A stretch of DNA of 64,000 nt from Parapristionchus giblindavisi (GCA_943737045.1 CALSFV010000108.1:166808-230807), one strand, 5' to 3'; shown: positions 37,465-48,410, counted from the first letter of the stretch. Notes: generated from the sequence alone by a model not told the origin. Program-made: numbers and translations.

Positions 37465-40400
37465 TCATGAACTCGAATTGCTTGAATGGCTTGACGTCTG
37501 TAACTATTTGAAGTTTCAGAATGGCGAATTATCATTCAATGAACCTTGTTTGAGATTCAATGATGGTACTTTGAACACTAACCAATCTAGATTGAAGGCT
37601 AATATGATCGCAGTAATTCAATTAAATAGTTTGCTACAACACCTACTTAATAGAATAAACAAATAAGACATTCCAACCTGCTCGCTCACGCAACCCCTCT
37701 CTTCCTCATCCTCATCCTCAGTCTTCTCAGGAGCAGTGGTGGCTGTCTGTAATTCTTTGAGGTTGGAGGTTAATGATGGCGGTTTATCATTGAATGAACC
37801 ATCGTTAAGATTCAATGATGGTACTTTGAACACAAGCTTATTTGAAATTGAGGTGATTATGATAATAATGATTCAATCAATCAGTTCGCTTCAAGGCTCA
37901 CTTAATAGAATAAACAAATAAGACATTCCAACCTGCTCGCTCACGCAACCCCTCTCTTCCTCATCCTCATAATCACTCTTCTCAGGAGCAGTGGTGGCTG
38001 TCTGTAATTCTTTGAGGTTGGAGGTTAATGATGGCGGTTTATCATTGAATGAACCATCGTTAAGATTCAATGATGGTACTTTGAACACAAGCTTATTTGA
38101 AATTGAGGTGATTATGATAATAATGATTCAATCAATCAGTTCGCTTCAAGGCTCACTTAATAGAATAAACAAATAAGACATTCCAACCTGCTCGCTCTCG
38201 CAACCCCTCTCTTCCTCATCCTCATCCTCACTCTTCTCAGGAGCAGTGGTGGCTGTCTGTAATTCTTTGAGGTTGAAGGTTAATGATGGCGGTTTATCAT
38301 TGAATGAACCATCGTTAAGATTCAATGATGGTACTTTGAACACAAGCTTATTTGAAATTGAGGTGATTATGATAATAATGATTCAATCAATCAGTTCGCT
38401 TCAAGGCTCACTTAATAGAATAAACAAATAAGACATTCCAACCTGCTCGCTCTCGCAACCCCTCTCATCATCATCCTCATCCTCAGTCTTCTCAGGAGCA
38501 GTGGTGGCTGTCTGTAATTCTTTGAGGTTGGAGGTTAATGATGGCGGTTTATCATTGAATGAACCTTCGTTAAGATTCAATGATGGTACTTTGAACACAA
38601 GCTTATTTGAAATTGAGGTGATTATGATAATAATGATTCAATCAATCAGTTCGCTTCAAGGCTCACTTAATAGAATAAACAAATAAGACATTCCAACCTG
38701 CTCGCTCTCGCAACCCCTCTCATCATCATCCTCATCCTCAGTCTTCTCAGGAGCAGTGGTGGCTGTCTGTAATTCTTTGAGGTTGGAGGTTAATGATGGC
38801 GGTTTATCATTGAATGAACCTTCGTTAAGATTCAATGATGGTACTTTGAACACAAGCTTATTTGAAATTGAGGTGATTATGATAATAATGATTCAATCAA
38901 TCAGTTCGCTTCAAGGCTCACTTAATAGAATAAACAAATAAGACATTCCAACCTGCTCGCTCTCGCAACCCCTCTCATCCTCATAATCCTCCTCAGTCTT
39001 CTCAAGAGCAGTGTTGGCTGTCTGTAATTCTTTGAGGTTGGAGGTTAATGATGGCGGTTTATCATTGAATGAACCTTCGTTAAGATTCAATGATGGTACT
39101 TTGAACACAAGCTTATTTGAAATTGAGGTGATTATGATAATAATGATTCAATCAATCAGTTCGCTCCAAGGCTCACTTAATAGAATAAACAAATAAGACA
39201 TTCCAACCTGCTCGCTCTCGCTACCCCTCTCATCCTCATAATCCTCCTCAGTCTTCTCAAGAGCAGTGTTGGCTGTCTGTAATTCTTTGAGGTTGGAGGT
39301 TAATGATTTCGGTCTATCATCCAATGTACCTTGATTTAGCTTCAATGGTACGTTCAACACTAACTCATCTTGAGGGAGCACCCGATTCTTAATGGAGCAC
39401 CCGATTCTTAATGGAGCACCCGATTCTTAAGGGAGCACCCGATTCTTAAGGGAGCACCCGATTCTTAAGGGAGCACCCGATTCTTAAGGAAGCACCCGAT
39501 TCTTAAGGGAGCACCCGATTCTTAAGGGAGCACCCGATTCTTAAGGGAGCACCCGATTCTTAAGGAAGCACCCGATTCTTAAGGGATCACCCGATTCTTA
39601 AGGAAGCACCCGATTCTAAAGGAAGCACCCGATTCTTAAGGGAGCACCCGATTCTTAAGGGAGCACCCGATTCTTAAGGAAGCACCCGATTCTTAAGGGA
39701 GCACCCGATTCTTAAGGGAGCACCCGATTCTTAAGGGAGCACCCGATTCTTAAGGGAGCACCCGATTCTTAAGGGAGCACCCGATTCTTAAGGGAGCACC
39801 CGATTCTTAAGGGAGCACCCGATTCTTAAGGAAGCACCCGATTCTTAAGGGAGCACCCGATTCTTAAGGGAGCACCCGATTCTTAAGGGAGCACCCGATT
39901 CTTAAGGAAGCACCCGATTCTAAAGGGAGCACCCGATTCTTAAGGGAGCAACCGATTATTTTCGTCCCTCTCTTTATTAATCATCTTTCTTTGTATGACT
40001 CACCTTTCCCTTGGCTCCTCTCGTTGTCTTCTTCTCCACAGCCTCCTTTTCCTTTCTATTTTTTAACTTCTCGGATAGATCGAAAGATGCCCGATTGTTG
40101 TCCTCAGTCTTCTCAGGAGCAGTGGTGGTTGTCTGTAATTCTTTGAGGTTGGAGGTTAATGATGGCGGTTTATCATTGAATGAACCATCGTTAAGATTCA
40201 ATGATGGTACTTTGAACACAAGCTTATTTGAAATTGAGGTGACTATGATAATAATGATTCAATCAATCAGTTCGCTCCAAGGCTCACTTAATAGAATAAA
40301 CAAATAAGACATTCCAACCTGCTCGCTCTCGCTACCCCTCTCATCCTCATAATCCTCCTCAGTCTTCTCAAGAGCAGTGTTGGCTGTCTGTAATTCTTTG

Positions 40401-42667
40401 AGGTTGGAGGTTAATGATTTCGGTCTATCATCCAATGTACCTTGATACAACGCCGACATAAAAGGTTGGGGATGGTTTCGGGGTTGATAAGAGGGAAGGC
40501 CACAACATACCACATGAGCAGCAGCATGAGAAGGATGTTCACTGTTCTTCTTCTTGTGATTATTACTGACTTCATAAATATGTGCAACCTGGAAATTACG
40601 AAAGGCACGGTGAACGTATTGTCTAGAAATTATTCTTATTACCTTCTTGTGAAAATGATTTCTCAGGCGATCCAGTGCTGCTTGTACTCGTCTAATCATA
40701 TTTTCTTCTTCTTCTTCTTCGTCTTCCTCATCATCTTCGTCATCATCATCATCTTCTTCTTCATTATCGTCATCATCATGATCATTCTTCTCAGGAGTAG
40801 TGGAGACTCTCTGGAAATATTTGAGATTGGAGATTAACAATGGTGGTTTAGAATTCAATGAACCTTGTTTGAGATTCATTCATGGTACTTCCAACACAGG
40901 TTTAATGATTATGATGCTAGTGATTCAAAATTATCCTTCCCGTGAGAGCTGGGTCGTCCATTATTACATAATTTAATTACAAGTTTCTCAAGATCAATCA
41001 TCATATCAGTAATCTCGCAAAGGGGCATCGTAAGCGTGCTTTTTTGCCATTTCATTGAAATGATCATCGGAATCGTAATGCTTATACTGCAAGTACGTTA
41101 TTTGTGTGGATATGATCTAGTGAGTTCAATAATGGTGGTTTGAAATTCAATGTACCATGTTTGAACACTAATCTATCTCATCGGAATCGTAATGCTTATA
41201 CTGCAAGTACGTTATTTGTAATATGATAATGGATATATCTATCAAAATTGTTGCGGGTTAACAATTCTGATTGATATATAAGTTGTTGTATTGCACATAA
41301 TCCTAATATACCAAGGTTGGGCGGAAAAAAATACAGATTTTAGAAGTCTCTGACCGTAAAATTAACCGGCCGGAAAATTTTACGTTCTCTCAACGGTAAT
41401 TACCGAAATTTACACCAGCTATGCCGCGTATTTATTGGTAATATATATTATGTTCTTTATCTCGAAACATTCTCCGTATCCGAATATGATTTTATATCTC
41501 AACGGAGAGTTATTCTCTCCATAAATAACTCTTATCAAATATATTAACGCAAAAAAGGAAATGAAAATATGTTTTTGTTACAACTGTGGTAAAAAAGTAA
41601 AAACAAATTGGACGTCTGCCATTCACGAATCGAGTCAGGCACGATGTCGCAAATTACCGTTATCGATTATTTTACCAGTCACCCTTTTCCGCCCTTCCAC
41701 ATGTATAATGCGATTCAATGATGGTACGTTGAACACTATCCAATCTAGATGGAAGGTGACTATGATCGTAGTGATTCAATCAATCACTTTGCTACAATAC
41801 CTATTAACATAAAGAGTGAAATGAGTCAATCCAACCTGTCCGCACTTCTCCTCCTCATCATCATCCTCCACGCTATCCTTCTCATCATCATTATCTTCTT
41901 CTTCTTCGTCTTCATCATCATCTTCTTCATCATCTTCCTCATCATCTTCCTCATCATCTTTCTCATCTTCGTCTTCCTCATCTTCGTCATCATCATCATC
42001 TTCATCTTCTTCTTCATTATCGTCATCATCATGATCATTCTTCTCAGGAGTAGTGGAGACTCTCTGGAAATATTTGAGATTGGAGATTAACAATGGTGGT
42101 TTAGAATTCAATGAACCTTGTTTGAGATTCATTCATGGTACTTTCAACACATGTTTAATGATTATGATGCTAGTGATTCAATCAATCAGTTCGATACTTT
42201 CGCTAACAGAAAGACATAACAGAACAAAACAAATAATACACTAAAACCTGCTCCTTGGCCTTTAGTCGTTCGAAGAGATTGGATACACACTTCAATTTAA
42301 GTTGGAGTTTCTTACTGAGATAATAAAAACTGGTCCCGATCTGCAAAAGGCCCTTATAACTTATCACCAACAAACAAGTATACTGTTCTCACGTCGTGCA
42401 ACTCCTTATGCAATTGTATAGTCTTTTCTAAGGCATCTGATGACGTTTTGATATTCTTGAACTCTTCATCATTCACAGAAATCTCAGACAGAAAAGGAAT
42501 CTAAAATTGAAAACAAACTAGGATTAAGGGTTTACTATGAAACATCAATACTCTTTGAAATGGAAATATTAAACGTTGAATTCCCACTACTGAGTACCAT
42601 TCCAGATAGATTAGCAAATATATTGCACATAATCAAAATATACCGGTGGTTTTCCAAATTCGTCCAT
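37465..42667 (-). CDS. Acidic repetitive protein made of cassette exons
   Basis: Sixteen exons, all phase 0-0, can join to about 470 aa: 42667-42644, 42500-42393, 42340-42248, 42063-41836, 40810-40643, 40588-40511, 40387-40319, 40132-40004, then seven 69-nt exons starting at 39276, 39021, 38766, 38511, 38256, 38001 and 37746, and 37497-37465. The N-terminus (MDEFGKPP, FLSEISVNDEEF) is the local module. Two exons are almost pure Asp/Glu; the second ends in a possible helix (MIRRVQAALDRLRNHFHKK). The seven-exon run reads TATTAPEKTEDEDDDERG with variations. An exon at 41086-41006 (YKHYDSDDHFNEMAKK, then stop) could end a shorter form of about 177 aa, in which case the rest is a separate or dead gene. 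No enzyme domain is seen. Confidence 0.55.
37621..39330 (-). repeat. 255-bp tandem array, one acidic exon per unit
   Basis: Units at exact 255-bp spacing each hold a 69-nt exon with acceptor AATTACAG and donor CAG|GTTGGAATG. The intervening 186-nt intron derives from the 103-bp family. Seven exon copies are present, and codon changes between copies keep the frame. Confidence 0.93.
39373..39958. repeat. 19-bp minisatellite, about 30 copies
   Basis: The unit is GGGAGCACCCGATTCTTAA with a few variants (GGAAGC, TCTAAAG). It sits in the intron between the fused exon (40004) and the first unit of the 255-bp array. Single related strings occur downstream of K-rich exons elsewhere (for example 13120 and 32135), so it expanded from that intron sequence. 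Confidence 0.95.
41064..41219. repeat. 103-family fragment flanked by a 42-bp direct duplication
   Basis: A 42-bp sequence beginning TCATCGGAATCGTAATGC occurs at 41064-41105 and 41178-41219. Between the copies are 72 bp of 103-bp-family repeat. The duplicated part contains the acceptor and first codons of the YKHYDSDD exon, so the exon start is now present twice. Confidence 0.85.
41220..41740. other. Intronic or intergenic, nothing recognised
   Basis: AT-rich sequence lies between the acidic exon at 41836 and the duplicated exon. No repeat family or coding exon was recognised apart from a 103-family fragment at about 41.71 kb. Confidence 0.4.
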
Positions 42668-42847
42668 TCCTCCTTAATGGAAGACGAAAGATTCCCGATG
42701 CCGATGCGATTTACTACTGAAATAAAACAGGAAGACGAAAGATTCCCGATGCCGATGCGATTTACTACTGAAATAAAACAGTTGAAAAGAAACAAGGTAG
42801 GATATTTTCGAATGATCAGAATGCAATAATGATAAGAGAAGAATTAT

Positions 42848-43231
42848 CAGACCGGTTACGACGAACGCGCGGGTATAAAATAAAATCAAAGATTCAAACG
42901 TTTTGAGGCGTAATTTTTGGAAAATAGACTACGGTAAGCCAAGAGAGTTTAACTCTGTCTGAGTCTCGGAAACCGAAAAGATATGAGATTGAGGTAAATA
43001 TGATCTAGTGAGTTCTCGGTTTGATCGAAAGATGCCCAATTGGTCTATAATTGTGGATAGTAGTTCGATACCTAACAGATCAACATTGAAGCTCAATAAT
43101 GGAAAATAGACTACGGTAAGCCAAGAGAGTTTAACTCTGTCTGAGTCTCGGAAACCGAAAAGATATGAGATTGAGGTAACTTTTACGGTTACATACCGCT
43201 TTGGTTGGAAGAAGACCAAAAACACATGTAT
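42848..43231 (-). promoter_or_regulatory. Shared upstream cassette, interrupted
   Basis: The proximal half (TATA-like part, CGTCGTAACCGG) runs 42848-42995. It is then broken by 103-family sequence and the 5' end of a K-rich exon. The distal half, with CCAAAGCGGTATGTAACC, resumes at 43102-43231. The cassette may still work or may be split. Confidence 0.5.
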
Positions 43232-43250
43232 TATGTAGCATCTTTATTCT
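43014..43250 (-). repeat. Chimeric fragment: K-rich exon end joined to cassette
   Basis: The acceptor and first codons of a K-rich exon (TNWASFDQTE) plus its upstream intron are joined directly to the distal half of the upstream cassette. The same chimera recurs at 45013-45250, so it formed once and was then duplicated. Confidence 0.75.
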
Positions 43251-43710
43251 GACGAAAAAACAGTGTTTGAGATTCAATAATAGTACTATGAACACTAATC
43301 AATCTAGATGGAAAGTGAAAATGATCTAGCATCAAACATGATACATTGAATTTCAAACCACCATTATTGAACTCCCTAGATCATATCCACCTTCCATCTA
43401 TATTGGTTAGTGTTCAAAGTACCTCCATTGAATCTCAAACATAGGTATATTGAATTTCAAACCGCCATTATTGAAATCACTGGATCATATCCACCTGCCA
43501 TATTAACCCTTCCTTAAGATTGTTGGTGTTCGAATTGCTATCAATGTATCTCAAACTATCTAGTTTAAGATTCAATGATGGTACTTTGAACACTACCAAT
43601 CTAGATCGACGGTGAATATGATGGTAGTGAATTCAATAATGGTGGTTTAGCATTCAATGTACCTTGTTTGAGATTCAATAACGGTACTTTGAACAGTAAC
43701 CATGATCACA

Positions 43711-44128
43711 CTATTCTTTTATTCCCCCTGTGGATTTCGAAATTCGTCCATTCCTCCTTAAAGGAAGATTAAATATGCCCGATGCCTTTAAAGGAATACA
43801 ACAGTTGAATACACAGTCTGGAGTATTAGTAGAATTGAAAGATGTCCAACTGGAAATAGAAAGATGCCCAACTTGTGCTGGAAATATGATAGGATGTTAA
43901 TCGTTAAAGAGGGACAACAACCTACCTTTCTTGCTTCCTTTCTTCTTTCTAAATGAAGCGAATACACCCCCAGTGGTTTTTCGATGGTTACCACGAGTAC
44001 CTGAACGTATCATTTGGTGATTCAGACCAAATACCGTACAAATTACCTTGATCGTTAGGAGATTTGATGAATAGACTGCGGAATGATTGTCCAATAGTTT
44101 GTACAACGGACTGATCCTTTTTAGACAT
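43711..44128 (-). CDS. Short relic or gene of the MSKKDQ family
   Basis: Three exons (44128-44047, 44000-43926, 43877-43711) join in frame to about 107 aa. Exon 1 matches the first exon at 2.4 kb almost exactly (MSKKDQSVVQTIGQSF). Exon 2 is basic (RKTTGG, RKKKGSKK). Exon 3 starts AQVGHLSISSWTSFNST and then runs into a decayed leader exon before a stop. The motif GGGCATCTTTCG lies upstream of the ATG. It is probably a truncated or chimeric paralogue. Confidence 0.38.
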
Positions 44129-44245
44129 AGTTAATTGAAGATAAACGAAAGATGCCCACTAAAATCCTGAGCCGCATGGCTAAGAGTAAATAGATTAATT
44201 AATATGCCCTGATTTTGGTTAAATCCATGCGAGAGAGAGCCGGGA

Positions 44246-44276
44246 ACAAAATGGACTTTAAAAGTCCATTTTGTTG
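44246..44276. other. Perfect 31-bp palindrome
   Basis: AACAAAATGGACTTT, one A, then its exact reverse complement. It is a potential hairpin or protein-binding site in a non-coding region. Confidence 0.6.
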
Positions 44277-44295
44277 ATTGAATCATTCTTATCAT

Positions 44296-44464
44296 CATAC
44301 ATGGGCGGGGTACCTGGAGCTCGATTCTACAGGGGGCATGCGAACGAAAAATGGTAAATTTTAAAGGGTGCATTTTTTCACAAATTTCACCTAAACGTCA
44401 TTTTTACAGACGGCATTCCACAAATTTTCGAAAAGCAATAATTTTACAGGTGCGCCCATGTATG
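44296..44464. mobile_element. MITE-like element with CATACATGGGCG ends
   Basis: The ends CATACATGGGCGGGG and CGCCCATGTATG are inverted repeats and the interior is non-coding. The flanks fit an insertion into a copy of the intron sequence ATTATTATCATAGTCACC with an imperfect 8-bp duplication. Confidence 0.6.
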
Positions 44465-44522
44465 ATAATCATAGTCACCTCAATAAGCTTGTGTTCAAAC
44501 CACTGAGATCGTAGTGATTTCA

Positions 44523-45862
44523 ATCATGGTCGTTTAGCATTCAATGTACCATGTTTAAGATTCAATGATGGTACTTTGAACACTAATCAATATATATGGC
44601 AGGTGGATATGATCTAGTGAGTTCAATAATGGTTGCATGAAATTCAATGTACCTTGTTTGGATTCAATGATGGTACTTTGAAAAGAAGATAAAAGATGCC
44701 CGACGCCTTTAAAGGAATACAGCAGTTGAATACATAATCAGGAGTATTAGTAGTGGAATTGAAAGATGCCCGACTTCTGAAAATATAAACAAGATGAATC
44801 ATAGACAGTGTTTTTCATCGTTCATCACATGACTAAATAAATGGTTTCAATTCGTGATCGACGGGTATTCATCGATTGAATCCATATCTGGTCAACAAAT
44901 TAAGACCAAAATCGACATGGTAAATTACCTTGAACTTCGATGGAACTGATGAAGAAGCTACAGATGGATTGTCCAATAGATTGAACAACTGACTGATCCT
45001 TCTCCATCATAATTAAATGAGTTCTCGGTTTGATCGAAAAATGCCCAATTGGTCTATAATTGTGGATAGTAGTTCGATACCTAACAGATCAACATTGAAG
45101 CTCAATAATGGAAAATAGACTACGGTAAGCCAAGAGAGTTTAACTCTGTCTGAGTCTCGGAAACCGAAAAGATATGAGATTGAGGTAACTTTTACGGTTA
45201 CATACCGCTTTGGTTGGAAGAAGACCAAAAACACATGTATTATGTAGCATCTTCAAAGATGGTACATTGAATTTCAAACCACCATTATTGAACTCACTAG
45301 ATCATATCCACATGCCATATATATTGATTAGTGTTCATTGTACCTTCATTGAATCTCAAACATGGTACATTGATCATGGTCGTTTAGCATTCAATGTACC
45401 ATGTTTAAGATTCAATGATGGTACTTTGAACACTAATCAATATATATGGCAGGTGGATATGATCTAGTGAGTTCAATAATGGTTGCATGAAATTCAATGT
45501 ACCTTGTTTGGATTCAATGATGGTACTTTGAAAAGAAGATAAAAGATGCCCGACGCCTTTAAAGGAATACAGCAGTTGAATACATAATCAGGAGTATTAG
45601 TAGTGGAATTGAAAGATGCCCGACTTCTGAAAATATAAACAAGATGAATCATAGACAGTGTTTTTCATCGTTCATCACATGACTAAATAAATGGTTTCAA
45701 TTCGTGATCGACGGGTATTCATCGATTGAATCCATATCTGGTCAACAAATTAAGACCAAAATCGACATGGTAAATTACCTTGAACTTCGATGGAACTGAT
45801 GAAGAAGCTACAGATGGATTGTCCAATAGATTGAACAACTGACTGATCCTTCTCCATCATAA
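44523..45862 (-). repeat. ~490-bp direct duplication with small-gene relics
   Basis: 44523-45012 recurs at 45373-45862 (850-bp spacing). Each copy holds a first exon reading MMEKDQSVVQSIGQSI (start at 45860 in the right copy) and a GHLSI exon (45626-45559). A lost base relative to the other copies shifts the latter to LLILLIMYST and an early stop. Predicted products would be about 50 aa, so these are probably relics of the family at 0.5-2.4 kb. A leader motif GGGCATCTTTTG lies at about 45887. Confidence 0.5.
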
Positions 45863-45989
45863 TTAAATTAAATTAAAAGGAAATCAAAAGATGCCCGATC
45901 CTGAGTCATGTCCTGTTCCTGAGCCGCATGGCTAAGAGTAAATAGATTAATTAATATGCCCTTTGGAAATTCTATTTCGGCATAGCTGG

Positions 45990-46260
45990 AAAAATAATGG
46001 AGGTCACAAACGAAAGTATTTGAGAATCCAACAGGAAAAGTTAAGCGCACAATAAAATAATGATTACTGTGGTTTTATTGGCTATGATTATTCAAATAAA
46101 TAAATTATTGCATATACAATTGTAATAATTTCACACACTCTCTCGTCAATAAGCCAGGGTAATACAGTTGTTGCCAAAATGCAAAACGCCGGGATAAATC
46201 GACAAATTAAACGGGAAGAGGGAGAAGTCGAAAAAAATCGAGATAAAGTCAACACAATAT
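45990..46260 (-). promoter_or_regulatory. Relic of the second upstream-block type
   Basis: This block matches the 5' flank of the 29-exon gene (20.05-20.36 kb). An acceptor-like TTTTTCCAG is followed by CTATGCCG and an immediate stop, so no intact gene follows. Confidence 0.4.
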
Positions 46261-46299
46261 TTTTTTTTGCTGCGAGCATCCACACATGATAGAATTGCG

Positions 46300-47009
46300 T
46301 CAACTCTCGGATAACTGATACAATACTAATATAAATCCAATTTCTACAAAGGCTATAATCTAGACTAAGTTGAATAATAATACATTTACCGATGTAAAAG
46401 AGATGTTTGACTCTATTCTACAATATTATGCGCGCTGGACAGACCACAACCGAAGAAAAAGCAAGACTGATCGCAAAATAAATCACCATAATTGTGACCG
46501 TATGCAAGAACCGTTTTCCAGGAAAATGTGACTTCATTAGCGTAGGCGGAGTATTATGGAAAACGGTTCTTGTATACGGCCACTGCAGATAATTAATTAT
46601 CAAAAAATAACCGAAAACAACGGAAACAGACAGGAAAATAGGGAAAAAATCAAATCTAGATTTAACTGGTCCGATATTAAGAAAATTTGCAAACGTTGAG
46701 ATAAAATACATAAAAAATATATACAGATGTACAGTATGTCAAATATCATTGATTTTTTTTCGTGAAAATATTTTAACTTCTAATAATTGAATTGTTTTGT
46801 TTTATTTTGTTTAGTTACACATATTTTTTGTTCAAGACAATGATAACACAACCAAAAAACGTTATTCTTTGTGATTAAAGGGCAATTATGACTGTTTAAC
46901 ATTCAATGACCTTGATTGGCAATGGTTGTTAATGCAATATAAATATTTCAAAACCATACGTTCAAATATACGGTCACCTCGTTTTGCCTTCACATTGTAA
47001 ATAGGTTCT

Positions 47010-47048
<39 letters not shown>

Positions 47049-47880
47049 CGTTCGAACATTTGGTCGCTTCGCGTCGCGGTCGCGTCGCGGCACGCTGTGT
47101 TACACACTAACATGGAAATGGTGTGAACTCACATTTCCCGATTTTCACGAAAGTTGCAGGGAATACTAACTCGAATACGCTGATTCCAAATCTGCATTAA
47201 AAACCTGCGAAATGTTTTTCTGAAGCGAGTTATAGCCCGGAAAAGAGCGATTTTTTTTACTTTGATTTTTAGATTTTTTATTCATGAAATCGACTTAAAT
47301 TAAGAATCACACAGTTGCAATTCTTGTATTTCCATAATATTGATTGTTAAAAAAATTTTTTTTAAAGAAAAAAAACGTGATATAGAATATTTTTCCAATA
47401 TTTCATTTTTTCGAATTTGAAGTTTGGCAATGTTTCTTTATTGCTGAGCGCGATAATTTTATAATACAAGCGGATAAAGATAGTGCGCGGCGTACACCAG
47501 ACAGGTTCGATACACAATTGATTTGAGCGGCGGCGGGTGGGACTTAGCCAGCTCCAACACTTGTCAAGTTAGGGATTGAAATTAAATGTTTGAGATTAAA
47601 TGATTATAATAAAACAGAAGTTGATATATGTATAAAAAGCGCGGCGTATTCGTAAAATGTTGAAATCATTAAGTCAATCATTCATTAATTCAGTAAATCA
47701 TTAAGATCATATCAACCTTCTATCTAGATTGATTAGTGTTTAAAGTACCATCATGAATAATAGCCCTTTGGTTTCGCATTAAATGCACCTTATAATGGAT
47801 TCGATGACGGTACTCAAACAAGGTAAATAGTGGATTAGCATTCAATATAACTTGGGTGCACCAAACCCGCTGGATTTTCG
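46300..47880. other. Gene-poor AT-rich region
   Basis: No supported gene. It contains a near-perfect 23-bp hairpin (46498-46520 with 46557-46579), an (AT)n run at about 47018-47042 and a fragment of the CGCCGCGC-type MITE family at about 47.50 and 47.86 kb. Confidence 0.5.
47018..47042. repeat. (AT)n microsatellite
   Basis: About 12 AT units. Confidence 0.9.
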
Positions 47881-48089
47881 CCGCGCTCTGTATTTATCCA
47901 CTTCTTTTTATTGCAATTTACAATTGTTTAAAGACCGGTGATATAGTTCATTGAATGCGAGAAATTCAATGTACCATGTTTGATATTCAATGAAGGTACT
48001 TTGAACACTAATCAATCTAGATGGCAGGTGGATATGATCTAGTGAGTTCAATAATGGTGGTTTGAAATTCAATGTACCATGTTTGAACA

Positions 48090-48410
48090 CTAATCAATAT
48101 AGATGGCAGGTGAATCATTGACAGTGTTTGACATCGTTCGTCGCATGACTGAAGATATGGATTCAATTCGTGATCGACGGATATCCATCGATTGAATCCA
48201 TATCTTTGATGAATACAACATAATCGGTATCTGTGTACCTGTTTTCTGAACAGAGGCCGATACACAATCATGAGTGTTAGTGGTGGAAATAGAAAGATGC
48301 CCAACTTCTGAAAATATACACAAGATGAATCATTGACAGTGTTTGAAGGCATCGTTCGTCGCATGACTAAATAAATGGTTTCAATTCGTGATCGACGTTT
48401 GCTCATAAGT
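48090..48410 (-). pseudogene. Relic GHLSIS exon module
   Basis: An exon reading VGHLSISTTNTHDCV with acceptor and donor, and the stem-loop-bearing intron that accompanies it at 2.0 kb, are present. No start exon is nearby, so it is an orphan duplicate. Confidence 0.5.

Noticed and set aside
39373..39958. Possible CRISPR array
   Set aside because: Units are contiguous 19-bp repeats with no unique spacers, in a eukaryotic intron.
40442..40837. Plus-strand 131-aa frame with long Phe/Ile runs
   Set aside because: It is the antisense of the acidic Asp/Glu exon, and the minus-strand reading has matched splice sites.
46418..46711. 97-aa hydrophobic open frame
   Set aside because: It overlaps the 23-bp hairpin, lacks splice or leader context, and AT-rich DNA readily gives hydrophobic frames.
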